Below, piece by piece: positions 1-8,331 of a stretch of 64,000 nt of DNA (positions are counted from its first letter, which is position 1; every line of letters starts with the position of its first letter). This DNA is from CAVIQK01 sp963644945. Lineage in GTDB: Bacteria > Bacillota > Clostridia > Christensenellales > DTU072. The notes beneath the pieces were generated by a model, which was given only the letters and a program-made list of their open reading frames with translations, ran no database searches and had not been told where the DNA came from. The DNA lies in contig CAVIQK010000008.1 of assembly GCA_963644945.1 (NCBI GenBank), forward strand, positions 9,738 to 73,737. The letters are read 5' to 3'. The position numbers and the translations under genes were made by a program.

Positions 1-390
1 CATTTTGTCGATGATGCCTACCTTGACGTTGACGGCGCCTATCATTGAAAGATCTAGGCATTTGTAGTCCGTACCGATTATGCCTGTCCTTATTATCAAT
101 CTTTTGTTGGTGCAAGCATAATATGTTTTTTGGCTATACAAAATGCTCAAAACTATTGACAATATCAATATGCCGGCAAAGACCGAACAACCAATTATTA
201 CCAATGTGGTGCCGATTTCTTTGGCGGCTTCGTCGTCTCCAAAGTAGGTGGCAACAAGTCCTATTGCCAAAAACATTGCAATAAATAGCGACATGGCGAT
301 TGCCGAGATAATCATTTTAACTTTGTTGGGGCGAAAAACCTCTATGACTTCTTCACCGTTTTCTAGTATAGGGGTAAACTTTTCTTCCAT
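1..390 (-). CDS. bacterial PH-domain (bPH2/YdbS-like) membrane protein, 3' end cut by window edge
   Basis: The visible 130 residues start at the ATG at 390, 12 nt after the upstream GH13 stop, with a GGAGA site just before it. The N-terminus is cytoplasmic and followed by two hydrophobic segments (about residues 26-50 and 60-85). After these comes a YYACTNKRLIIRTG-type stretch (90-103), typical of the first strands of a bacterial PH domain, in which an acidic-to-Tyr/Thr/Asn-Lys-Arg motif follows the second helix. Such proteins are membrane proteins of uncertain role. The close spacing suggests it is the last gene of the glycogen operon or a read-through gene; nothing else ties it to glycogen. 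The C-terminus lies outside the window. Confidence 0.7.
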   Translation of the reverse strand, partial: MEEKFTPILENGEEVIEVFRPNKVKMIISAIAMSLFIAMFLAIGLVATYFGDDEAAKEIGTTLVIIGCSVFAGILILSIVLSILYSQKTYYACTNKRLIIRTGIIGTDYKCLDLSMIGAVNVKVGIIDKM

Positions 391-402
391 TGTTCTCTCC
401 TT

Positions 403-2166
403 TTATTCTTTAATTATTTCATATCCGTAAGGTTTTAGCATGCCTTTAGAATATGTTTTTTCTTGGTCGGTAGGGTTGACGTATAATGTTATACGATCTC
501 TTTTGATCATCAATATATCGTGGTCGATTTTTATTTCGCAAGGCTTTTTGAACTCCTCTCGCATCGACTTGCGAATCATGCCTATAAAGCGATAATGTTC
601 GAGAATTTCTTTGTCGAAAGCGTCTTTTATCGTGCATCTGTTGAGAGGATCTTCGAATCCTTGCATGCCCCTTTCGTCGCCGTAATAGACACTGGGGACT
701 CCGGGGAGGAAATATTCGACGGCAGATGCCATCATAAGACGTCTTTTTGCCTTTTCGTATTGGTAGGGATCAAGCGTAAATTCTCTTTTTTCAAACTTGG
801 ATCGGTCGTCCATCCAATCGACGTCGGACAAAGCGGTAAGCGCTCTTTTGGTGTCGTGGGAATCTAGCATGGTCATGGACACGTCAAGCGAACACTTGGG
901 GTAATTCTCCAAAATGTCGTCAATTGACTTTTTGAAGTCCCAAACATTGCCGTCTTTGGCAAGTTTTAGTATGGCATCTTTATAAGGATAGTTCATTACT
1001 CCGTCAAGTTGGTCACCGAGAAAATAGCGACGTTTTTCGGAATAACTTTCTTTGGTCGATGCATCTTCCCAAACTTCGCCTAAAACCAAAGCATCTTTGT
1101 CTATCGATTTGACTTTTTTTCTTATTTTTTCGACAAAACCTGAACTCAACTCGTCCACGACGTCAAGTCGCCATCCTTTGATGCCGAATTTTAGCCATTT
1201 TTCTATGATTCCGTTGTCGCCTGCTATGAACTTTTGGAATTCTTCCGAGTTGCGTCTTACGGTAGGCACGCATGTGCATCCCCACCAACAATCGTAGGTG
1301 CCGTCGTCATTAAACGTGTACCAGTTTCTGTACGGACTGTCAACCGACTGTGCGGCTCCGAGTGAGTCGTAACGCCCAAACTCATTGAAATATACGGAGT
1401 CGGATCCGGTATGATTGAAAACACCGTCGAGCATAATAGATATGCCATGTTTTTCGGCTTGTTTTATGAGATTGGTAAAATCTTCTTCCGTACCTAAAAC
1501 ACTGTCTAGTTTTGTATAATCTCCGGTATCGTAACGGTGGTTGGAGTGAGAATCGAAAATTGGAGAGAGATATAACATTGACACACCGAGACTTTCTAGG
1601 TAAGAAAGTTTTTCGGTTATGCCCTTGAAATTGCCTCCGTAAATGTCGTTGGCTCTATACACTCCGTCGGGATCGACAAGAGTCGGGGGATCGTTCCATT
1701 CCTTTTTCACTCTATACGGGATATCGGGGATCTCGCCTACTCTATTGAATCTATCGACAAAAATGTGGTATATTATACCGCCTTTGATAAAATCGGGGGT
1801 AGAGTAGCCTTGTTTTACGACGGTTTGTTGCCACTCGGGGAGCCATTCTCCTACGATGCCTCGACCGAAGTCGTCTCTTCCTACATAGTAAGTAGTGTTT
1901 TTGGCATAAATTTCGAATCTATAAAAATAGACACCTTCTCTACTAAACGTATAATTTGCAGTGAAGATGTCATATACTCCCTCGGCGGAAGTTTTTTTGA
2001 GTCTGACTTCTTTTATCTTGTCGGTAAAATAATCTCTATAAAAAAGGGATACCCCGTCGGCATGAATATTCTCTGCGACGGGGAATTTATAATTGATAGT
2101 TTGTCCTACCTCGACAGCACCGAAAGGTGCTTTATATTCGAGGTCTCGTGATGAAAACAATATCAT
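403..2166 (-). CDS. GH13 alpha-glucan hydrolase (neopullulanase / cyclomaltodextrinase-like)
   Basis: This 587-residue glycoside hydrolase family 13 enzyme has an N-terminal beta domain (about 1-120) followed by the catalytic barrel. Visible GH13 motifs are DGVFNH (247-252), GWRLDVVDE with nucleophile Asp335, LGEVWED with acid/base Glu364, and SHDTKR with stabilising Asp438. The IYHIFVDRF motif (132-140) and the N-terminal domain fit the neopullulanase/cyclomaltodextrinase/maltogenic amylase group, which acts inside the cell. No signal peptide is seen. The start codon overlaps the glgP stop by one base (TAATG), indicating translational coupling. It probably trims the limit dextrins or linear maltodextrins left by glycogen phosphorylase. 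A pure alpha-amylase or alpha-glucosidase specificity is possible. Confidence 0.85.
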   Translation of the reverse strand: MILFSSRDLEYKAPFGAVEVGQTINYKFPVAENIHADGVSLFYRDYFTDKIKEVRLKKTSAEGVYDIFTANYTFSREGVYFYRFEIYAKNTTYYVGRDDFGRGIVGEWLPEWQQTVVKQGYSTPDFIKGGIIYHIFVDRFNRVGEIPDIPYRVKKEWNDPPTLVDPDGVYRANDIYGGNFKGITEKLSYLESLGVSMLYLSPIFDSHSNHRYDTGDYTKLDSVLGTEEDFTNLIKQAEKHGISIMLDGVFNHTGSDSVYFNEFGRYDSLGAAQSVDSPYRNWYTFNDDGTYDCWWGCTCVPTVRRNSEEFQKFIAGDNGIIEKWLKFGIKGWRLDVVDELSSGFVEKIRKKVKSIDKDALVLGEVWEDASTKESYSEKRRYFLGDQLDGVMNYPYKDAILKLAKDGNVWDFKKSIDDILENYPKCSLDVSMTMLDSHDTKRALTALSDVDWMDDRSKFEKREFTLDPYQYEKAKRRLMMASAVEYFLPGVPSVYYGDERGMQGFEDPLNRCTIKDAFDKEILEHYRFIGMIRKSMREEFKKPCEIKIDHDILMIKRDRITLYVNPTDQEKTYSKGMLKPYGYEIIKE

Positions 2167-4592
2167 TATTTGACTTTTTTAAGTTCCCAAATTCTTTGTG
2201 CATATTCTTCTACCGATCTGTCGGCTGCGAAGAATCCTGCTTTGGCGGTGTTGACGATAGACATTCTGTTGAAACGGTATTTATCTCTATATGCTTTGTC
2301 TAGTTCGTTTTGCGCATCTACATAACTTGCAAAATCTTCTAGGCACATATAGGGATCGGCTACTCCGCCTCTGCCTATTGTCAAACTGTCGGCTACTTCG
2401 GAGAAACATACACCGTTGATTTCGCCTCTCAATTGGTCGATTATACGGCGAATTCTTGCATCTTGCGAGTAGTGAATCGTGGGGTTGTATCCACGTCTCC
2501 AAAGTTCGTTGACTTCGGGTGTTCTCAAACCGAAAATAAAGATATTTTCATCGCCGACTCTTTGGTGAATTTCCACGTTGGCTCCGTCTTCCGTACCCAT
2601 TGTGACTGCACCGTTGATCATAAATTTCATGTTGCCCGTACCCGATGCCTCTTTTCCTGCAATGGAAATTTGTTCGGACACTTCGCTTGCCGGCATGATG
2701 ATTTCGGCAAGAGATACACGATAGTTTTCAAGGAACACGACTTTGATTTTGTCTTTTATGGTCTTGTCGTTGTTGATTTGCTCTGAAAGCATGCAAATAA
2801 GTCTTATGACTTGTTTTGCCATGTAATAACTGGGCGCCGCTTTTGCTCCGAAAATGAATGTTCTAGGCACGATGTCGAGATCGGGATCGTCTTTTAGACG
2901 GTTGTATAGATCCATTATGTGTAGGACATTGAGGAGTTGACGTTTATATTCGTGCAAACGTTTTACTTGGACGTCGAAAATCGAATCGGGGTTGATGTCT
3001 ACACCGTTGGTCTTTTTGATATATTCGGCAAGGCGGACTTTGTTGTCCCTTTTGATTTTTGCCCATTTGTCGATAACTTCTTTGTTGTTTTGGTATTTGA
3101 GAAGTTTCTCAAGTTCGTCGGCATTGGTTTTCCAACCGGCACCGATGAGTTCGGTTATGAGTTTTGAAAGTTCCGGATTGGCTTGTTCTAACCATCTTCT
3201 GTGGGTTATGCCGTTGGTGACGTTGGTGAACTTTTCGGGATGAATATCGTGATAATCTTTGAACACGTCGTCGGTCAATATGTCGGAGTGAAGTTGGGAA
3301 ACGCCGTTGACGGTGTGCGATGCGACAAGGCAAAGGTTCGCCATACGAATTTCTCCGTCAGATACCACTGCGTTTTTGGCGATTTTTTCCCATTGTCCCG
3401 GCCAGAAATTCCAAAGGTCTGCACAATATCTTCTGTTGATTTCGGAGACGATTTGGTCAATTCTCGGAAGAAGTGCTTGGAATAATTTTTGAGGCCATTT
3501 TTCAAGGGCTTCTTGCATGACGGTGTGGTTGGTATAAGAAATCGTGCCTTTTACGATCTTCCATGCATCGTCCCATGCATAGCCGTAATCGTCAAGCAAA
3601 ATACGCATGAGTTCGGGGATGCAAAGGGTGGGGTGAGTATCGTTGATGTGTATTGCAACATGCTCGGGAAGTGAATCAAGGCTCTTGTAGTCTTTGATAT
3701 GTCTTTTTACAATGTGTTGCATTGATGCCGATACGAAGAAGTATTGTTGGCGAAGTCTGAGTGATTTGCCTTCGTAATGGTTGTCGGCAGGGTACAAAAT
3801 CTTGGAGATGGCTTCTGCCATTGCTTTGGCTTCGACGGCTTTGAGATATTCGCCTTTTGAGAACAAGTTCATGTCGAGGGTGAGTTCTTGCGGAGGCTCT
3901 GCCGACCAAAGACGTAGGTTGTTGACGGCTTTTCCGCCATAACCGGAAACGTTCATGTCATAAGGCACTGCTATGATCGGGCTATAATCTTTTTGGACAA
4001 CGTGGAGTTTTCCGTCCACCCATTGTTCTTCGACGTGTCCGCCGAATTTGACTTCGAATTTGTCTTCTCCGGGGATAAGCCAAACCGATCCGCCGTCAAG
4101 CCATGTGTCGGGAAGTTCCATTTGCCATCCGTCAACTATTCTTTGTTTGAAAATACCGCAATCGTATCTTATCGAAAATCCGCCTGCTGCGTATCCTCTT
4201 GCGGTAAGGCTGTCTAGATATGCGGCTGCCAAACGACCTAGTCCGCCGTTGCCGAGACCTGCATCCGGTTCGATGTCGATGAGTTCGTCAATATCGAATC
4301 CCATTTCTTTGACGACATCTTTACATTCGTCAAAAAGTCCTATGTTGAAAAGGTGGTTTTTGAGCGATCTCCCGAGAAGGAACTCCATCGACATGTAGTA
4401 GATCTTTTTGATGTGTTGCTTTTTGACTTTTGCCATAAACTCCGCACGATCGGATTGGAGCATATCTCTTACGACTAGGCACAAAGCATTGTACATCAAC
4501 TTTTGGGTGGCATCTTCGTATCCGATGCCGTAGTTTTGTGCAAGTTTCTTTTCAATAAGTGATTTTAGTTCTGTCTTAGTAGGTTTTATCAT
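2166..4592 (-). CDS. glgP: glycogen/starch/maltodextrin phosphorylase
   Basis: This 808-residue GT35 phosphorylase releases glucose-1-phosphate from alpha-1,4-glucan ends. The GLGNGGLGRLAA motif near residue 112 and the pyridoxal-phosphate lysine in GTGNMKF (Lys656), followed by TEDGANVEI, are intact. Length matches the family. It starts at an ATG with a GGAGAGAT site, 28 nt after glgA, and its stop overlaps the start of the GH13 gene. Synthase, phosphorylase and debranching-type hydrolase in one operon mean that synthesis and breakdown of stored glucan are expressed together. Glycogen versus maltodextrin preference cannot be read from the sequence. Confidence 0.95.
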   Translation of the reverse strand: MIKPTKTELKSLIEKKLAQNYGIGYEDATQKLMYNALCLVVRDMLQSDRAEFMAKVKKQHIKKIYYMSMEFLLGRSLKNHLFNIGLFDECKDVVKEMGFDIDELIDIEPDAGLGNGGLGRLAAAYLDSLTARGYAAGGFSIRYDCGIFKQRIVDGWQMELPDTWLDGGSVWLIPGEDKFEVKFGGHVEEQWVDGKLHVVQKDYSPIIAVPYDMNVSGYGGKAVNNLRLWSAEPPQELTLDMNLFSKGEYLKAVEAKAMAEAISKILYPADNHYEGKSLRLRQQYFFVSASMQHIVKRHIKDYKSLDSLPEHVAIHINDTHPTLCIPELMRILLDDYGYAWDDAWKIVKGTISYTNHTVMQEALEKWPQKLFQALLPRIDQIVSEINRRYCADLWNFWPGQWEKIAKNAVVSDGEIRMANLCLVASHTVNGVSQLHSDILTDDVFKDYHDIHPEKFTNVTNGITHRRWLEQANPELSKLITELIGAGWKTNADELEKLLKYQNNKEVIDKWAKIKRDNKVRLAEYIKKTNGVDINPDSIFDVQVKRLHEYKRQLLNVLHIMDLYNRLKDDPDLDIVPRTFIFGAKAAPSYYMAKQVIRLICMLSEQINNDKTIKDKIKVVFLENYRVSLAEIIMPASEVSEQISIAGKEASGTGNMKFMINGAVTMGTEDGANVEIHQRVGDENIFIFGLRTPEVNELWRRGYNPTIHYSQDARIRRIIDQLRGEINGVCFSEVADSLTIGRGGVADPYMCLEDFASYVDAQNELDKAYRDKYRFNRMSIVNTAKAGFFAADRSVEEYAQRIWELKKVK

Positions 4593-4620
4593 TTATCTCT
4601 CCGTATTTATATAAATTTGT

Positions 4621-6042
4621 TTAATTGAATAACGATTTGTAAAGGTTGATATATTCTTTCGCCGATTGGTTCCAAGAATAATCTGCGGACATTGCATTGC
4701 TTCTGACTTTTGCCCATTCGGTCGGGTTGTAATAGACGGCAAGCGCACGATGGACGGCATCAAGCATGTCGTGTGCGTTGTAACTCTTGAAGGTAAAGCC
4801 CGTACCCGTTTTGGTGGTGGGGTTGTAGGGGATAACCGTATCTTTGAGTCCGCCCGTTTCTCTTACGATGGGGACGTTGCCGTATCTCATTGCCATCAAT
4901 TGCGAAAGTCCGCAAGGCTCGTATTTGGACGGCATCAAGAACATGTCGCAACCCGAATAGATTTTGGATGCGATATCTTGTGAGAACGATATTATTGCCG
5001 ATAGTTTATTGGGGAAACGATTTTGGAGTTCTCTAAAATCTTTCTCGTATTTCCAGTCGCCTGTTCCTAAAACTACCATTTGAATATCTTGATATAAAAT
5101 GTCTTCGATGACGTTCATGACAAGGTCGATGCCTTTTTGCGACGTAAGTCTTGTGACCATCGACAAAATGGGTTTGTCGACAACGGGAAGATTGAGAAGG
5201 CGTTGGAGTCCTTCTTTGCATGCTTTACGTTTTTCGACAGTTTTTAGGTCGTAATTTTCAAACAAGAATTTGTCGGTGGCAGGGTTGTATAGATCGGTGT
5301 CTATGCCGTTGACTATGCCATGAATTTTATATTTTCTTTGCGAAAGGATGCTTTCGAGTCCGTATGCATAATAAGGATGCATGATTTCTTCGGCATAGGT
5401 CCTAGAAACCGTCGTGACCGCATTGGCACACTCGATGCCACCTTTTAGCATGTTGGCGTCGTTTTTGTATTCTACTAGGGATGCATGTCTTTCGGGAAGG
5501 CCGAAAACGTCACCTATTACGAATTTGTCCATCGCTCCTTGGAATTCGATGTTGTGGATAGTAAGGACGGTTTTGATATTTTCGTATCCTCTTATTTGAC
5601 GATAGAAGCAATCAAGCATTACAGGAATAAGGGCTGTTTGCCAATCGTTGACGTGGATGACGTCGGGATAGAATCCCATAAGGGGCATTATTTCGAGGAC
5701 GGCTCTTGAAAAGAATGCAAAACGCTCGCCGTCGTCAAAATGACCGTATAACTCATTTCTTTTGAAATAATATTCGTTGTCGATGAAGAAGTATTTGACC
5801 GATCCCATTGACAAAGTAAAAAGTCCCGCATATTGTTTTCTCCAGCCTACCGGTACATATACGCTACCGATAAACTCCATAATAGAACGGAACTTTTCAG
5901 GAATGTTTTGATATAAAGGAAGCACGACGGCTACTTCCATACCCTCTTTTTGTAGTGCTATAGGTAAGGCTCCTGCCACGTCTCCCAAACCGCCGGTCCT
6001 AATGAAGGGACCTGCTTCGCTTGTTGCAAACAAAATTTTCAT
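4621..6042 (-). CDS. glgA: glycogen synthase (GT5, ADP-glucose type)
   Basis: This 473-residue GT5 glycogen synthase transfers glucose from a nucleotide sugar to the growing glucan. The N-terminal substrate loop reads RTGGLGDV (15-22); most bacterial enzymes have Lys at the first position, so Arg15 is a conservative change at a nucleotide-sugar-contacting residue. The C-terminal YEPCGLSQL and ETGGL motifs of the GT-B fold are present. The ATG at 6042 follows a GGAGGT site. It is the first gene of the glgA-glgP-GH13 operon, transcribed from a clear promoter at 6124-6152. No ADP-glucose pyrophosphorylase (glgC/D) or branching enzyme (glgB) gene is in the window, so these must be elsewhere. Confidence 0.93.
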   Translation of the reverse strand: MKILFATSEAGPFIRTGGLGDVAGALPIALQKEGMEVAVVLPLYQNIPEKFRSIMEFIGSVYVPVGWRKQYAGLFTLSMGSVKYFFIDNEYYFKRNELYGHFDDGERFAFFSRAVLEIMPLMGFYPDVIHVNDWQTALIPVMLDCFYRQIRGYENIKTVLTIHNIEFQGAMDKFVIGDVFGLPERHASLVEYKNDANMLKGGIECANAVTTVSRTYAEEIMHPYYAYGLESILSQRKYKIHGIVNGIDTDLYNPATDKFLFENYDLKTVEKRKACKEGLQRLLNLPVVDKPILSMVTRLTSQKGIDLVMNVIEDILYQDIQMVVLGTGDWKYEKDFRELQNRFPNKLSAIISFSQDIASKIYSGCDMFLMPSKYEPCGLSQLMAMRYGNVPIVRETGGLKDTVIPYNPTTKTGTGFTFKSYNAHDMLDAVHRALAVYYNPTEWAKVRSNAMSADYSWNQSAKEYINLYKSLFN

Positions 6043-6123
6043 ATTGTCGTACCTCCGATATAAAAAGTTTTGAGTGGGTGTCGATTGTCAAGTTGACCGT
6101 AATTCGACATACTACCATTTGGA

Positions 6124-6152
6124 ATTATACACCCAAAATATACCAAAATCAA
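6124..6152 (-). promoter_or_regulatory. sigma-A-type promoter of the glgA operon
   Basis: Read on the minus strand, TTGATT (6147-6152) is separated by 17 nt from TATAAT (6124-6129). The predicted start of transcription is near 6117, leaving a 75-nt untranslated leader before glgA. Confidence 0.75.
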
Positions 6153-6180
6153 GAGTTATAATATAAATATATTATACATT

Positions 6181-6206
6181 GAATAAAAAAGTCGGCAAAA
6201 CTTCGC
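6181..6206 (-). terminator. intrinsic terminator after the lipid-module operon
   Basis: GTCGGC and GCCGAC arms (6187-6206) form a GC-rich hairpin that is followed on the minus strand by a T6 run (6181-6190 region). It lies about 155 nt downstream of the condensation-like gene. The 6207-6360 stretch between them holds no convincing gene. Confidence 0.7.
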
Positions 6207-6360
6207 CGACTGTACTAAATAATTGTATTTTTTTGTTGAACTCGACTTTATTCGTGAATATCGAGTATATCGAGAATTTTCTTAAACGTGTCTTTCCTCA
6301 TGTTATCTTTACTTATTATACCGAAGTTAAGGGAAAAAGTAAAGATTATGTGTTGGGGAA

Positions 6361-7641
6361 TTATATTTTGGTGAGTTCTAAAAGTTCGGTTTCAAAAATA
6401 TCGAAAAACTTTTCGATGATTTCGACGTCCTCTTTTCCGCCTTTTATGGCTATCACGAAGGACGGTTTTTGTTCAAATGTCGTGGTGGAAAGTTGCATGA
6501 ACGGTTTATATTTGACGGCTCCGGTCATGAAGGCATCTTTTAGAGTCGCACCGTTTAACGAATAGTCTTCCTTTTTTAGTATGCCGATGTTGGACATACC
6601 GATGAGAGGGTTGACGTAGCCGATAGAGATGGCGATTTCTGCGATGACTTGGGGGAAAACTTTGTACGCAAGTGAAAGTAAAGGTAGGCTGTATAAGCCT
6701 AAAAAACGGTCCCTTTTGGCTTCTTCTAGCGATTTTTTGACTCTTTCTAGCGTTTCGAGAGAGGTTTCTCCTACTCCGTCAAGTTTTGACACCATAAAGC
6801 CGGTGTGATTGGTGATGCCTGTTGTCTCGCCACCGTCTTTTAGGTGCCGACGAAGGTCTATCATGCAAGGGATGGCGACGGTGTCTTCTTTGTTGTAGTT
6901 GCCTATTTCGTATAAGGCTCTAAAATATGCCGTCAAATACATATCGTTGACGGTAGCGGAATGCTCTTTTCCTTTTTCTTTTAGTTTTGAAAAGGTGTTT
7001 TCGTCCACCACACGTCTGACTATCTTGATAGAATCTTGTTTTGATTTTTTCGCCCACGGGAATTTATGTTTGTCTTTTACGACCGACACGTTTTTGTATA
7101 GTCCGCCGGCTATTTTTTTGTCTTCGTCGCTCATGTGCGAATATATCTCGGTATAAGATCTGTTGCCGTTTTTAATGTCAAATGTGGCGGGGGTGCCGTC
7201 TTGTAGAGCATTGTAGATCTCGAACAGTTTTTTGATGAGATATTTGGTGTCTCCGCCGTCTGCACACATGTGGTTGACCAACACGACAACCGCAAACTCG
7301 GTTTCGCCTTTTATGAGTCCTATTTTAATTTGGACGTTGGACTTTTCGGAAACGGACTGACATGCAAAATTATTGGCATCTTCTTCTATATTTTTAGATT
7401 CCGATACTTCTAAAATCTCTCCGAGTTCATATTGCTTTACTATCCAAAAAGGTGTAATCGGGCATGCCACAAAACGGCTATGTAGGACGGGAACTTTGGA
7501 CACTAAAATATCTACGGACTTTTCGAAAAGCGTAGTATCTACGGTGCCGTCAAAATAAAAAGTCGCATGTATAGTTTTGTCGTAATATCTTCTAAAAAGG
7601 TATTGGGCTTTGTCCCACATTTCGGCTTTTAGTAATTTCAT
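6361..7641 (-). CDS. condensation-domain-like acyltransferase (CoA-dependent acyltransferase fold)
   Basis: This 426-residue stand-alone protein belongs to the chloramphenicol-acetyltransferase-like superfamily that includes NRPS condensation domains, alcohol acetyltransferases and Pap-type acyltransferases. The catalytic HHxxxDG motif appears as NHMCADGG (His124, Asp128): the second His and the Asp are kept and the first is Asn. The start was chosen at 7641 because it is preceded by a GGGGAG site and overlaps the upstream stop as ATGA; a longer reading frame upstream lacks a ribosome site. It is the last gene of a three-gene operon with a PlsC-like acyltransferase and a GH5 glycolipid-type hydrolase, so an acyl transfer onto a lipid, glycolipid or alcohol is a reasonable inference. 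The substrate is unknown. Confidence 0.75.
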   Translation of the reverse strand: MKLLKAEMWDKAQYLFRRYYDKTIHATFYFDGTVDTTLFEKSVDILVSKVPVLHSRFVACPITPFWIVKQYELGEILEVSESKNIEEDANNFACQSVSEKSNVQIKIGLIKGETEFAVVVLVNHMCADGGDTKYLIKKLFEIYNALQDGTPATFDIKNGNRSYTEIYSHMSDEDKKIAGGLYKNVSVVKDKHKFPWAKKSKQDSIKIVRRVVDENTFSKLKEKGKEHSATVNDMYLTAYFRALYEIGNYNKEDTVAIPCMIDLRRHLKDGGETTGITNHTGFMVSKLDGVGETSLETLERVKKSLEEAKRDRFLGLYSLPLLSLAYKVFPQVIAEIAISIGYVNPLIGMSNIGILKKEDYSLNGATLKDAFMTGAVKYKPFMQLSTTTFEQKPSFVIAIKGGKEDVEIIEKFFDIFETELLELTKI

Positions 7642-8330
7642 TTTTCTCCCCTTAACATTTCGCCCATTTCGTTGGCTCTCGTCTTGAACCACTCGGCTAT
7701 TTCGTCGTCGGTTTTTCCTTCAAAATCGGTAAGATAATATGCCTTGTCGATGGCTACTTTGTTGTTCTCTTTGGCATAGTACATTGACACGATCGGAATG
7801 TCTTTTTTCATAGTCTTTTTATAAAGTTTTGCAAGCACTACAAACCCTGAAAAATATTTGAGTAAAACATTGTGATATCCGCTAGACGAGTCTTCGGGGA
7901 AAATGAGAATGGACTTGCCGTCTTTGAGATATGCCATGCTCTTTTTCATCGTCCCCATGAGTCTAATATCTTTGTAGGTAGGGATGACTTGTATGCCTTT
8001 GTAAAAAGCACTCGTGATAGGGAGTGCAAAAATTGCCAAAATCAAGGACACGAATTTACTGTGACCGAACTTGACTCTAAAATAGACGTTTTTGAGGTAG
8101 TCAAAACGTCCCTTTACGTTTAGGCACATTTCATAAGTCCCCCAAACGTATTTTTGTCTGGGGAGATATAACTCGTGTCTTGTGGGGCCTTTGGCTCCTA
8201 CGTGGTTGGATATAAAAATTGCTTGTTCGGGGATTTCGTCTCCCAAATTGACGACTTCGGGAGCCTTGACAAACAATTTCATTATTTTCTTTACAAACTT
8301 AAAAAATGGTTTTCTGGTGGAATCTTGCAT
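7638..8330 (-). CDS. PlsC-like lysophospholipid acyltransferase family protein
   Basis: The 230-residue protein resembles 1-acyl-glycerol-3-phosphate acyltransferases. It shows a SNHVGAKGP block (41-49) at the position of the usual NHxxxxD motif and an IFPEDSSSG block corresponding to FPEGTRS. The catalytic Asp of HxxxxD is Gly48 here, so it belongs to a divergent subgroup whose chemistry may differ. A basic N-terminus with hydrophobic stretches (about 83-105) fits membrane association. It starts one base after the GH5 stop (TAACATG) and ends in an ATGA overlap with the next gene, so the three are translationally coupled. It probably acylates a lipid or glycolipid. Confidence 0.75.
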   Translation of the reverse strand: MQDSTRKPFFKFVKKIMKLFVKAPEVVNLGDEIPEQAIFISNHVGAKGPTRHELYLPRQKYVWGTYEMCLNVKGRFDYLKNVYFRVKFGHSKFVSLILAIFALPITSAFYKGIQVIPTYKDIRLMGTMKKSMAYLKDGKSILIFPEDSSSGYHNVLLKYFSGFVVLAKLYKKTMKKDIPIVSMYYAKENNKVAIDKAYYLTDFEGKTDDEIAEWFKTRANEMGEMLRGEK

Positions 8331-8331
8331 G